Origin: Sabethes cyaneus
Taxonomy: Eukaryota > Arthropoda > Insecta > Diptera > Culicidae
Assembly (NCBI RefSeq): GCF_943734655.1
Contig: NC_071354.1
Coordinates: 59,313,544-59,377,543, forward strand
Direction of reading: 5' to 3'
Length of the DNA: 64,000 nt
Shown here: piece after piece, positions 1 through 11,043 of the stretch
How positions within the stretch are numbered: the stretch's first letter is position 1
Layout of the letters: each line of letters starts with the position of its first letter
Position numbers and translations under genes: made by a program
The notes under the pieces: generated by a model
Databases searched by the model: none
What the model saw: the letters and a program-made list of their open reading frames with translations, nothing else
Told to the model about the DNA's origin: nothing

Positions 1-93
1 GAGCTAATAGTTTTATAAGCAGGTTTATGAAATTGGTAAAGAAAACCCCTTGTAGAACATGATAAAACTTAAATTGTTACTTGGTAGGGTCGG
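1..93 (+). mobile_element. Right end of a CCCAAGTAAC-family MITE, cut by window edge
   Basis: The first ~90 bases match the last ~90 bases of the TIR element at 9722-10843 in the same orientation: both run from a gagct(a/c)atagttttat segment through ttatgaaattggt to a terminal attgttacttgg. The final base or two of the terminal repeat has diverged here. The left part of the element lies outside the window. Seen directly by comparing the two stretches. It is a non-autonomous DNA element with no coding capacity visible. Confidence 0.75.
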
Positions 94-261
94 GATGACT
101 GATATGCGCTGGCAGGAAGAGCTCGACTTTGGCAGGGAAACAGAAGCCTCCATAATGCTTAACTGCATCCCAGCATCCGATTGGCTAACAGTGGAGTAAA
201 AGTGGTGCTTGTAGGATTAGAAACAAACTACATACTCGAGGATCCCGGAGTAAAAAAGAGT

Positions 262-992
262 GTAGAGTAGAGTAGAGTAGAGTAGAGTAGAGTAGAGTAG
301 AGTAGAGTAGAGTAGAGTAGAGTAGAGTAGAGTAGAGTAGAGTAGAGTAGAGTAGAGTAGAGTAGAGTAGAGTAGAGTAGAGTAGAGTAGAGTAGAGTAG
401 AGTAGAGTAGAGTAGAGTAGAGTAGAGTAGAGTAGAGTAGAGTAGAGTAGAGTAGAGTAGAGTAGAGTAGAGTAGAGTAGAGTAGAGTAGAGTAGAGTAG
501 AGTAGAGTAGAGTAGAGTAGAGTAGAGTAGAGTAGAGTAGAGTAGAGTAGAGTAGAGTAGAGTAGAGTAGAGTAGAGTAGAGAAGAGTAGAGTAGAGTAG
601 AGTAGAGTAGAGTAGAGTAGAGTAGAGTAGAGTAGAGTAGAGTAGAGTAGAGTAGAGTAGAGTAGAGTAGAGTAGAGTAGAGTAGAGTAGAGTAGAGTAG
701 AGTAGAGTAGAGTAGAGTAGAGTAGAGTAGAGTAGAGTAGAGTAGAGTAGAGTAGAGTAGAGTAGAGTAGAGTAGAGTAGAGTAGAGTAGAGTAGAGTAG
801 AGTAGAGTAGAATAGAGTAGAGTAGAGTAGAGTAGAGTAGAGTAGAGTAGAGTAGAGTAGAGTAGAGTAGAGTAGAGTAGAGTAGAGTAGAGTAGAGTAG
901 AGTAGAGTAGAGTAGAGTAGAGTAGAGTAGAGTAGAGTAGAGTAGAGTAGAGTAGAGTAGAGTAGAGTAGAGTAGAGTAGAGTAGAGTAGAG
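262..992. repeat. (AGAGT)n pentanucleotide satellite, ~730 bp
   Basis: About 146 near-perfect copies of a 5-bp unit (AGAGT). Only two substitutions are visible inside, near 583 (t to a) and 812 (g to a). All three minus-strand frames stay open because the 5-bp unit has no stop in that orientation, producing STLLY-type repeats; these are not genes. Confidence 0.97.
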
Positions 993-1560
993 CAGAATAG
1001 AAGCAGAACAGAAGCAGAATAGAAGTAAAATAGATGCAGAATAGAAGCCGAATAGAAGCAAAATAGAAATAGAATGGAAGCAGAATTAAAGCAGAATAGA
1101 AACACAATAGAAGCAGAATACAAGCAAAACAGGAACAGAACAGAAGCAAAATAGAAGCAGAATGGAAGCAGAATAGAAGCAGAGTAGAAGCGAAAGAGTA
1201 ACAAAATAGAAGCAGAACAAAAGCGAAATAGAAGTAGAATGGAAGCAGATAAGAGGTACAGTAGTTGCAAAATAGGAGCAGAATAGAAGCAGAATAGAAA
1301 CGGAATTGAAGCAGAATAGAAACAGAACAGAAGCAGCATAGAAGCATTATAAACGCAGAATAGAAGTAGACCGGGCGCAGAATAAATGCAAAACATCAGC
1401 AGAATAGAAGCAGAATACAAGCAGGATAGCAGCACAATGGAAGCAGAACAAAAGCAGGATAAATGCAAACTAAAAGCAAAATAGAAGCAAAATAAAAGAA
1501 GAAAAAGCAGAATAGAAGTAAAATAAAAGAAGAAAAAGCAGAATAGAAGCAAAGTTGAAG
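993..1560. repeat. Degenerate ~11-bp purine-rich repeat (GAATAGAAGCA-like)
   Basis: Directly continuous with the AGAGT array. It consists of some fifty diverged copies of an approximately 11-bp unit resembling gcagaatagaa. The C/T-rich strand gives long hydrophobic frames (SASILLLFCFY-type) in several phases at once, the signature of a repeat and not of a protein. It may be an older form from which the AGAGT array was amplified, since agaatagaagcag grades into agagtag at the junction. Confidence 0.9.
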
Positions 1561-1800
1561 TACAGTAGAAATAGAAATTGAATTTAGAACAGAATTTGTA
1601 GTAAAAATGACGTGGAAATAGAGGTAGAAGAAGAGGTAAAAGTAAAAGTAGAAGTAGAAGTAAAAGAAGAAATAGAAGTAGAAGTTAAAAGTAGAATCGA
1701 AGTAGAAGTAAAAGTTGAAGTTGAAGTTGAAGCTGAAATTGAACATGGATTTTAAGTAGCAGTAGAACTAGAGTAGAGTAGAGTAGAGTAGAGTATAGTA
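1561..1800. repeat. Purine-rich 6-bp repeat block (GAAGTA-like)
   Basis: Imperfect 6-bp repeats (gtagaa, gtaaaa, gttgaa) form the right flank of the compound satellite. A short return of the AGAGT unit (five copies) is seen at about 1770-1797, so the same unit occurs at both ends of the compound array. Confidence 0.85.
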
Positions 1801-4026
1801 AAACAGAGCAGAGGAAATTAAACATGGTGAAACTAACGAATCAATACTTCAAGTTGGCGAACGTTTCTTTCTAAGCGAAATAAATATAAAAAAAATGGCA
1901 TCCAAAACGCACCAATGATTCCATCAAAAACTCCAAAAACTTGTTCAACCTAACCAAGTGAGCTACAAAAGTTAATATCATTAAAAATTGTTTTATTATG
2001 AATTATAAATGTTGAGAAGCACGCCAAAAATAGCCCTTTTCCGTGCCATTCGGAAATTTTCTCATGTTTCACCTTTCCAAAGTTTGTAAGCGACTAATAA
2101 TAACATTAACAGTTAATCCTACAGCACTCGTTGCTCATCATTATTGAACGCAATCACGCGGTAGCGTCTGCCTCGCGCTAAAACACTCTCTCGTCCCTTG
2201 TTGATATTTATAGCTTAGGCAAATGATGCTGGCTGTCAAGATGTCAGTACCGTTTGACACACCATTAAGAGGCAAGTTTAGTGCCATTTCCGCGGCAAAT
2301 GGCCCATTGGTGTAGAAATACTTGCCGGTTTCATTTTAATCCGTCAAAACATGTAATTAAAACCGACAGCCACTCCAGGTGCTGCGAGCTGTCTTCGCTT
2401 GCTGGCACCGATTTGCTAGTACTGGAGTCACTTTAAGCTATTAAAGGTCACACAGACGAGCTGACAATCTCTCTTAAAGCCCACGTTCAGCATCCTAATG
2501 TCGTTTTATCACGCAGACAGCTCATGGAAGTCGAATAACGCACACGATAAATCTAACCAGTACAACATTTCAGCGCGAACTTTTGGCACATCACCGGGGA
2601 AATAGATACGCGAGAGTTGCCCTAGCTATAGGAGCACCTTTTCGCCGTGTTTGTCGTCTCGTTTTTGCATGATGGAAAATGCGGAATGCGGGAACCGTGT
2701 GATACAGCCTCGTCGCCTTTTTGTGCCCTGCTCTCTGATCGATGGATAGGGACGGCGCGGCGCGGCGATTTGGACGTGAAGGTTCCACCGAGCGGCGGCA
2801 TCACCATGTATGTAGGTACGGATTTATGCCGCCAGCAAATGTCTTTATAATACGAGAATAATGTCATTTGGCTGAAGGATGAATGTCACTTTAAATATAT
2901 TATCCGAAGCTACCCCCACAATGGATTGGGAAATCATGAGCTATAAGATGTACATTTGAAGCAGACGCTGAAGCGCGTTTACGAAAATGATAAACGTTAT
3001 TGCTGGGTTATCATCAGCTATGTTAATTGAGAATAAAAGTGGTAATGAGGGGCTTTTTACTGGAAAAAAAATTATGCGAGTTCGATGGCACTCAGTGAAC
3101 AACATACCAAATTATGTTCCCAATCTGATTAGAACGATTGAGACAGGTGTTAACATATTCGCTAACAACACCGGTAAATGCAGGCTACTGCCGTCTATCG
3201 TCTCAATTTTCACAAAAGCATACACTCGTTATTTGAAACCAAATCAAATTATCCGTATCGAATTTCAAAGCCAAACGCAGTCAAATCAATAAGTAAACAT
3301 ATTAATGCAACGCCACGGCGCAGCCGGGGACGTTAGTTTACCGTTGAATCGATTAATATGGTGACTTCAGCAGACTTTTTTTTTGCCAAACAAACATGAA
3401 TTCCTATACAAACAATTGATTTTTCCAATGAAAATAAGCTTTGTCCTGTCCTGTTATCTATTTCGAGAAGCCAGCGAGCCCCTTCCATCTTATCTATGCT
3501 TTGTACATGCATATACATAATTAGGTTAATCAATTAGGTGATAATTAATTGCTACTATGTTTCATCACTTACTATGCAAATGATAAGCAGCACTACGTGA
3601 AATTTGCATGAGCTTTGCATTGTTGAACCAGGGGGCAGCTTGTTCCGTAGTCGTAAATTTTGCATCATAACACAATATGGTAGACAAACAAATGGCAAAT
3701 TTTTTGGCTGTTTAAATGCTCTCGCAGCAATTTTGGTATGTAACTTTAATCAAAAATATACTGTATTTTAGCAATAAACGTTCTTGTTCACCTCCTTTAG
3801 TTACTTAGATTAAAGGCTAGTTGTAAAAAGGTTTGCGGATTCTTAAGGAGCGATCGATTTTCTCAATACAGTTGTCTTTATAACAAGCATATGTATTATC
3901 AATTACTAACTGAGGTCATTCTTCAAAATCGATTGACTAGGGACCGTTTACATTTAAGCATGTAGTTGTCATTCCGAGTGAAAAATTTCTATTCTCGTTT
4001 TTATTGGCTGTCAGTCAGTTTTTATT
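1801..4026. other. Unassigned AT-rich sequence
   Basis: No recognisable gene or repeat family. Small frames exist at 2647-2850 (67 codons, plus) and 2987-3292 (101 codons, plus), but neither shows a domain, signal peptide or composition I recognise. The stretch 2600-2830 is more GC-rich than its surroundings. Nothing else is supported. Confidence 0.5.
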
Positions 4027-4201
4027 AAAAGTAGAACAGTTTTTATAATTTTTCCAACGTTTCGATAGTCTATTTTAGGCTTCTTATGGGATTGAATGCT
4101 ATCTGAGCAGACTGAGACCGAGCAGACAGTATTCAATCCCTAAAGAAGATTAAAATATACAGTCGCAACGTTGGAAAGATTACAAAATCTGTTCTACTTT
4201 T
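4027..4201. repeat. 175-bp imperfect inverted repeat (hairpin / foldback MITE)
   Basis: The left arm (4027-4112) and the right arm (4117-4201) are reverse complements with scattered mismatches. The outer ends read aaaagtagaaca and tgttctactttt; the inner ends carry gggattgaat and attcaatccc, with a loop of only a few bases near 4114. Both arms also share the ccaacgtt/aacgttgg block. The almost loop-free structure suggests a small foldback MITE or an inverted duplication. No target duplication is obvious. Confidence 0.85.
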
Positions 4202-5897
4202 AATTGCAAAATAAACTGTTAGCAATGGCGAATATAGCATAATTAAGCATACATCGTATCTAACACATACAAAGTTTTAGCTGATTATTTTAGCTATCAA
4301 AATGCAATACAGAATTAGTAGCCAGTTCCAACTGTGTACATAAAAATAATACTCATTTTTCTACGAAAACCTTAATAACATTTAATACGTTCACTCAAGT
4401 ACACATCGAACCAATTCAAGTGTCGTTAAAGTAAGGGCCGAAATCTTGATTGATAAATAATGGCCTCTGTAGTTATTATAAAGTCATTCGATATACGGAA
4501 CTAGCACAAATAGATTGTTACGAAACTGAAACTGCCATACCATCAGCCATTTGTCGAACATGAGTGGATGGACCATACATTCCCCCGGGTGGCAAGGGAT
4601 TGCCCGGCGATAGAAACATATCATGCCCATGCTCATTAGTCCTAAAATACCATTAGATTAGTGTGAAATTCCCTTTTTAGCATATGTCAATTTCTCATTA
4701 GACGACTGGCTCTCTCACTGCCCGTCGTTGTTAATGGCAGGGCTCCGGGGTCAAAATTTCTCCATACCTGATGCGGCAATTTCGTAAATGGTAAAACTGG
4801 TAGCTGACCCGTGAATACGAGAGCGAAATAAATTTATTCAACATCCAAACAAACCCTCCACGGGCGCGCAATCATTTGCCAAGGGTAGAGACCCAATCAT
4901 GTTCGAGCCTACGTACATGGTCGGTCGGCGCCAGTGGGTTGCGAGCCAGAAACTGTCGCTCGATTCCAACAACGGTTCGTTGGTTCGGCTTCCATTAATT
5001 ACGTGCACCTGCTGCGGCGTTTACGTTGAATGTGTTTATCGAATTTTCGGACTGAGCCAAACAGAATCGGTTCAAGAAAGTGAGATAAATTACGCAGATT
5101 TTAGCAAACATTAGTTTTGGAGTTCTTAAATCGTATGTTTTGTTGTAGTTTTAGAATCAAATTTTCATAATACTATTTCGAATGTTCAACTATGTAACTA
5201 AATCAGAGGTCTTCGCTATTGTCCGGCAGTCAAATATGCTGCCAACAGGGGTCCATTGTAAAACAAACAACCGAAATACGGATGGGTTACTGCAGTACAT
5301 GCTATTACTACTACACCGCACGAAAAATAAACCCAAAAGCCTTCCGAAGCCACGCTACCTTTGCTACTGGTTACCCTCTTCCGGTTTCCCGTGACGAGGC
5401 CTAAGGTTAAAGGAGAGGTGTACCAATAATTTTCGATTACATTATTCCTCAATGGAGCGCTCAGGGACCGACCGACACGGCGGCGGCGGCAACGAGGGCG
5501 TAATAAACTGGCGAAAAAATGTCTTTTCGGTGCGCTACCGGACGGTAACCGTACAGGAAACAAGCCCTCCCGGTGTTGCCGATGAAGTGCCAGATAAAAT
5601 TTCTATTCAGCTCAACCGAGAAAGCGTAATGGATGGACCCGGCAGATAAAGGTATTTTCACCATAACAGGATGTCGCTTTCGGTCTTTCGGTTATCAAAC
5701 CGACCGACACTGCACTTCGCAGTGTATAATTGAAGTCTGCAGCGATCACATGGGACCGGTTGATATCACGTAAGGAAACACGCCGATGGGGATGACTGTA
5801 CATGAAATTTGGTCATATCCGCAAAATTGCTGATCGAAATCTGTGATTATCTGTTAAACAAGCAAATGAGTGCGCTAATGTTGGTTGAGAGAGAATG
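4202..5897. other. Unassigned sequence
   Basis: No gene or known repeat identified. Short frames at 4899-5114 (plus), 5216-5563 (minus) and 5452-5649 (plus) overlap on both strands in a GC-richer patch (5200-5800) and show no recognisable motif. I leave them uncalled. Confidence 0.5.
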
Positions 5898-6425
5898 TCA
5901 CTGCGAGCGGAAATAATTTGGAACTAATCGTGAAAAACTGTGGGCAGAAATGTAGGACTTCATGGTGAGTTTCTCGTCAAGTAATACTCCAAGATCCTTC
6001 ACCTGTTCTACCCTATTTAGTTTAGTTTTGGAAATTTCGTAATCAAACTCTATTACGCTTCTAGTGCGATGATTCCTTACGCCCCAGTCACTAAACAAGT
6101 CCAGAAGCTCCTCGATTCGTTTGACTACAAGATAGATTTTCAAATGAACAGCGAAGAAAAGCCTACCACTTTCATTGAGCAGTAACGCTGAATCGTTTAT
6201 GTAGATACAGAATAGCGGTGGTCCCAAATTGCTGCCATGTGGTACAGCAGAACCATTTGTAAACGCGGAAGACCGGCAGTCCATTGGTAAGTTGTACGAA
6301 AAGTTGTCTATCCATAAGGTATGTTTTCAACCATCTGCACAATCTTGTGGTACATCCAATTTTCTCCAACTTGCCTAAAAGAATAATATGATTAACGGTA
6401 TCAAAAGCACCCAGCTAGCACCAAC
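5898..6425 (-). pseudogene. Non-LTR retrotransposon RT fragment (CR1/Jockey-like), broken
   Basis: Translated on the minus strand in shifting frames, this gives reverse-transcriptase blocks in the right order: FDTVNHIILLGKLEKIG (about 6420-6350), a decayed VP(Q/H)GSNLGPPLF block (about 6250-6210), a damaged active site where the expected FADDLKIY reads FAVHLKIY (about 6140), and VKDLGVLLDEKLT (about 6000-5960). It is therefore the palm and thumb part of a CR1/Jockey-type non-LTR element with frameshifts, lacking both ends. The intact enzyme would copy element RNA at a nicked chromosomal target; this copy has lost the catalytic YADD motif and cannot. Confidence 0.85.
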
Positions 6426-6587
6426 TTGTATATCAATGTACGAAAATTGTCGTAAATATCTCCCAACAAATTCGAAATCGTAACTAAAGCTGGATAAAAT
6501 AGGACCAAGTTGATTTTCTATCCTATATAATGATAATAACTGACATACATAAGGTTTTCAGCACAAAATCGTGCTGAATCATCATTC

Positions 6588-6948
6588 GTGCCTGGTGGCC
6601 TGATAACTGGATATCCAATGAGGAACGTCCATCGTCGGTGCCATCAACGGCCGATTGCCACAGAAATTCGTGAACGTAGGAGGAAGTGGATCGGACACAC
6701 CTTGAGGAAAGGAGCGAACGAGGTTTGCAGAAAAGCACTCGACTGGAATCCACAAGGACGGCGTAGAAGAGGCAGACCCAGAGGCTCATGGTGACGCAGC
6801 CTAGCCAACGACATCCGGGCTGTAGACGACCTGTCCAGGCGACAGGTAAAAGCCATTGCGGGTAACCGTCAGGAGTGGAGATCTCTGATTTCATCCCTTT
6901 GTTCTGCCGGACCGGCGGACATGGACACATAAGTAAGTAAGTAAGTAC
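6588..6948 (+). pseudogene. 3' end of an RTE-like non-LTR retrotransposon with TAAG tail
   Basis: The plus strand reads RRRKWIGHTLRKGANEV, then KALDWNPQGRRRRGRPRGSW, a stop at about 6793, and in the same frame RSLANDIRAVDDLSRRQ and GNRQEWRSLISSLCSAG. That is the typical C-terminal tail of a single-ORF endonuclease-RT element (RTE or a related clade). The frame closes at about 6930 and is followed by four tandem TAAG units. A short tandem 3' tail is characteristic of such elements, so this is a 5'-truncated copy with one nonsense mutation in the final 110 codons. Confidence 0.85.
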
Positions 6949-7627
6949 CAATTCCGGGTTGTGCCAAAATCGATATGTGTCTCCCGCTATATTTGCCCCG
7001 TTCCATTGTATAATTGAGCCTTACCAAAAATTATTTAAAAGTTAATTCAAATCTACAAATTAAAATATTAATGGAAAGTTTTAATGCGAACCAAAAAAGC
7101 TTGGGAACCACTGCCTTAATGAAATAACAAGGAATTTATTTCAATCGATCAGAAAATGTTCTAAAAATTGCTGGACATAGAAAATATGATCACATTTCAA
7201 TTGAAAAAAAATTGGCAATTCGTGAGAAGGTGTAAAATCTTCATACATTTTCCTCACGATTTCCTTTAAGCCACGTCTTCAATCATGATCGCAACAAACG
7301 TGAAAAAAATGCATATGATAGAGGAGCCTTTATTAGGCTATAATGGAACATTCAAGATTTGACATTCAACGACGCAGATCATCGTTGTTGTTTCGGCTCG
7401 TCGTTAGCTGTTTCTCCTTGATCTAAGCTTGATCTTATCAGTGATAATCCGTCTTAGATATCGAGATCGGCAAGACATTTGTGTAAGCCCTAGCCCTAAC
7501 CCTACACTTAAATAAAAGCAACGAGCTCGGCAAAATTTTGCCGAAATCTCAACAGCCGACCGTTCAATAAAATTGTTTATGTTGCCAAACGTTACTAAAA
7601 ATCCGTAAACGTAGATATACACCATCG
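6949..7627. other. Unassigned sequence before the CCCTAG array
   Basis: No gene seen. At 7482-7505 a short run of CCCTA-based units (ccctag, ccctaa, ccctac) lies about 120 bp ahead of the main array and looks like a detached, diverged piece of it. The rest is plain AT-rich DNA. Confidence 0.5.
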
Positions 7628-9120
7628 ACCTAGCCCTAGCCCTAGCCCTAGCCCTAGCCCTAGCCCTAGCCCTAGCCCTAGCCCTAGCCCTAGCCCTAGC
7701 CCTAGCCCTAGCTCTAGCCCTAGCCCTAGCCCTAGCCCTAGCCCTAGCCCTAGCCCTAGCCCTAGCCCTAGCCCTAGCCCTAGCCCTAGCCCTAGCCCTA
7801 GCCCTAGCCCTAGCCCTAGTCCTAGCCCTAGCCCTAGCCCTAGCCCTAGCCCTAGCCCTAGCCCTAGCCCTAGCCCTAGCCCTAGCCCTAGCCCTAGCCC
7901 TAGCCCTAGCTCTAGCCCTAGCCCTAGCCCTAGCCCTAGCCCTAGCCCTAGCCCTAGCCCTAGCCCTAGTCCTAGCCCTAGCCCTAGCCCTAGCCCTAGT
8001 CCTAGCCCTAGCCCTAGCCCTAGCCCTAGCCCTAGTCCTAGCCCTAGCCCTAGCCCTAGCCCTAGTCCTAGCCCTAGCCCTAGCCCTAGCCCTAGCCCTA
8101 GCCCTAGCCCTAGCCCTAGCCCTAGCCCTAGCCCTAGCCCTAGCCCTAGCCCTAGCCCTAGCCCTAGCCCTAGCCCTAGCCCTAGCCCTAGCCCTAGCCC
8201 TAGCCCTAGCCCTAGCCCTAGCCCTAGCCCTAGCCCTAGCCCTAGCCCTAGCCCTAGCCCTAGCCCTAGCCCTAGCCCTAGCCCTAGCCCTAGCCCTAGC
8301 CCTAGCCCTAGCCCTAGCCCTAGCCCTAGCCCTAGCCCTAGCCCTAGCCCTAGCCCTAGCCCTAGCCCTAGCCCTAGCCCTAGCCCTAGCCCTAGCCCTA
8401 GCCCTAGCCCTAGCCCTAGCCCTAGCCCTAGCCCTAGCCCTAGCCCTAGCCCTAGCCCTAGCCCTAGCCCTAGCCCTAGCCCTAGCCCTAGCCCTAGCCC
8501 TAGCCCTAGCCCTAGCCCTAGCCCTAGCCCTAGCCCTAGCCCTAGCCCTAGCCCTAGCCCTAGCCCTAGCCCTAGCCCTAGCCCTAGCCCTAGCCCTAGC
8601 CCTAGCCCTAGCCCTAGCCCTAGCCCTAGCCCTAGCCCTAGCCCTAGCCCTAGCCCTAGCCCTAGCCCTAGCCCTAGCCCTAGCCCTAGCCCTAGCCCTA
8701 GCCCTAGCCCTAGCCCTAGCCCTAGCCCTAGCCCTAGCCCTAGCCCTAGCCCTAGCCCTAGCCCTAGCCCTAGCCCTAGCCCTAGCCCTAGCCCTAGCCC
8801 TAGCCCTAGCCCTAGCCCTAGCCCTAGCCCTAGCCCTAGCCCTAGCCCTAGCCCTAGCCCTAGCCCTAGCCCTAGCCCTAGCCCTAGCCCTAGCCCTAGC
8901 CCTAGCCCTAGCCCTAGCCCTAGCCCTAGCCCTAGCCCTAGCCCTAGCCCTAGCCCTAGCCCTAGCCCTAGCCCTAGCCCTAGCCCTAGCCCTAGCCCTA
9001 GCCCTAGCCCTAGCCCTAGCCCTAGCCCTAGCCCTAGCCCTAGCCCTAGCCCTAGCCCTAGCCCTAGCCCTAGCCCTAGCCCTAGCCCTAGCCCTAGCCC
9101 TAGCCTTAGCCCTAGCCCTA
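7628..9120. repeat. (CCCTAG)n hexanucleotide array, ~1.5 kb
   Basis: About 248 copies of CCCTAG. Seven single-base variants (near 7713, 7820, 7911, 7970, 8000, 8035 and 8065) lie in the first 440 bp. The next ~1.0 kb is perfect until one variant at about 9105. The unit differs by one base from the TTAGGG/CCCTAA telomere repeat of many eukaryotes, but the array is interstitial here and dipterans generally lack short telomerase-type repeats, so it is best called a microsatellite. Confidence 0.97.
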
Positions 9121-9308
9121 GTGCAGATCCAAGTCTGAGTTCAGATCCAACCCCAACTTCAGATCCAACCCCAACTTCAGATCCAACCCCAACTTCAGAT
9201 CCAACCCCAACTTCAGATCCAAGTCCAAGTTCAGATCCAAACCCAAGTTCAGATTCAAGCTCAAGTTCAGATTCAAGCTCAAGTTCAGACCCAAGCCCAA
9301 GTTTAGAC
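9121..9308. repeat. 18-bp minisatellite, ~10 units
   Basis: Directly abutting the CCCTAG array. Unit about agatccaaccccaacttc: four nearly identical copies, then more diverged ones with aagtccaag, aacccaag and aagctcaag cores. The minus strand gives an open LDLNLGLDLK-type frame that is an artefact of the 18-bp unit. The 18-bp unit can be read as three 6-bp blocks, so it may share origin with the neighbouring hexamer array. Confidence 0.93.
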
Positions 9309-9720
9309 CTTGCTACGAGAACAGCCCGTTAAAGCCCAGAGTATTTGATGGGCTTCTTAATATCCCCTTCTATGTACACTTGGTAAATTTCGTGGTTCAG
9401 GCGCCTAGGTCACACTGCATCTTCTAATATGTCGCCAAGAGTTCATCGCAGGATCTTACGCTCAAAAACACCAAAAGCTCGTCGGGCGTTGTCTTTCAAC
9501 GTCCATGATTCGTGGCCATATAATACTATCGGGAGAATTGGCATCTTAAAGAGCCCGAGTGTCATACGAAGTGACAGGTTGGCAGGTTACGGAACCTCAG
9601 CTGGCTACGCAATCCGAGGAAGGCCCTGTTTGCAGCCGCTATTCACCTTTTTACTGGACCACAAGGTAAACAAATTCGTCAACCACTTCAAAACTATCAG
9701 TATCTATCACCACCGCAGCT
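9309..9720 (-). pseudogene. RTE-like non-LTR fragment (C-terminal region)
   Basis: The minus strand gives VVDEFVYLV (about 9680), PILPIVLYGHESWTLK (about 9550-9500) and ARRAFGVFERKILR (about 9480-9450), with stops and frameshifts between. These are the conserved post-RT blocks of RTE-type endonuclease-RT elements: a VYLG block, LYGxExWTL and FERKILR. The fragment stops exactly where the CCCAAGTAAC TIR element begins at 9722, so the two abut. Confidence 0.82.
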
Positions 9721-9721
9721 C

Positions 9722-10843
9722 CCCAAGTAACAATTCTGAAGCCACTTGGTTTTACTTAAATTTTATAAAGGTTTTATTGCGGTATTAATCATTACCTCTG
9801 GATTTATTGCGGTATTGCGCAATACCAAGAGGATACGAGTCCAAACACACTTATAGCTAGCTAGAAAACCATAATAAAACTGTTAATAAAGCAAGTTTAT
9901 TGTGGTTGCTTATATTACCACGTTAAAACTGGTTGGATGCACCATATCTCTTATAAACTTACCATAAGTGTGGCGTAGCAATACAAAATGACGCAATCAC
10001 AATTGATCTTATCGCGGGTACTTGTCAAACCGCAATAAATTTGTTAGTTTTATAGAGCTATTAAAACGGTAACACCCTGACCAACCAGTTTTTTTGCTGC
10101 TATTACGAAGAATACCGAAGTTCAACACCAAAATCCTTGTTTTCTGCAAGGCCATATTGCCATATTCTAGTATTTTGTTTTAGCTCGCAAACAACAGTTC
10201 ATCAAAGCAAAGTGTTTTGCAGAAAGAAAGTTATTATCAATCGGTTTTCCTGTCAGAGGGAGCAACTATAATGATTTTGCTAGAAATTAAGATTGTCTAA
10301 CTGAATATTTTCAATTTGTTAAAACAACCAGTTTTCGAAAATTGCACAATTTCAGTGGCGCGCTGATTATATCGACCTATCATATCAATATGCACGATGA
10401 AAGTAAATGCGCACATGCTCCAAACCAAGGAAATTACTTAAGATTCAATAAATATTCTATGGGATATTTTATTCTGGTCGCTATAAACCAAAATGATCTG
10501 TCAGTAAAATTTAAGCTTTTCTGATCACGGATATATTTTCAAGCTAACAACTTATTTAGCTTTTGCCAGAAAAGCAAAAAGCTTTTTTAAATTATGGCGA
10601 AGGCTTAACCGGTTTTATCGCTGCTTTCAGCAGAGCGTGATACGACTACTTGGGTTTATAACCTGATTGTTATAGCGGTTATGAAAACATTCTGAGGAGT
10701 GGATCACTTGGTCAGAAAGCAGTTTTATAGCGGTCATCAGAAAGTTCTGGTGGAGCTCATAGTTTTATTAGCGGTTTTATGAAATTGGTCATGAAAACCA
10801 CTATACGAACGTAATAAAACTTGGAATTGTTACTTGGGCCAAC
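9722..10843 (+). mobile_element. 1.1-kb TIR element (CCCAAGTAAC family), non-autonomous
   Basis: The left end reads CCCAAGTAACAATTC and the right end is its reverse complement (gaattgttacttggg with one mismatch); the similarity extends inward into a ttttat-rich segment. Internally there are several gcggttttat-type motifs and a perfect 16-bp palindrome at 9811-9826. No transposase reading frame. A truncated relative is at 1-93, and shorter relatives with CCCAAGCA ends are at 48362-48479 and 56660-56725. I could not identify a convincing target duplication, so the superfamily is open. Confidence 0.83.
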
Positions 10844-11043
10844 ACAAGAAGGGCTACCACGCTCTTTAACTGCCACCTACATGGTTTGCTTCATTTAGAA
10901 TTGGAACAAACTTTTGCTCATATTGTGACGCTCTTTGTGGACGGATTTGGAAGATCTTGTCGCCCACGTGTCGGAAATTTTGTTAGCTTCACCTACGTAT
11001 TTTTGACATTCCGCAAAACGACTGTATTTTGTAAACAAACAAC

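Noticed and set aside
185..1746. Long minus-strand frames (STLLY and LLFCFYSAS repeats)
   Set aside because: Products of the AGAGT and GAATAGAAGCA-like repeats; open in several phases at once and with no non-repetitive domain.
7628..9120. True telomere
   Set aside because: The unit is CCCTAG and not a known telomerase repeat, the array is interstitial with sequence on both sides, and dipterans generally use other telomere types.
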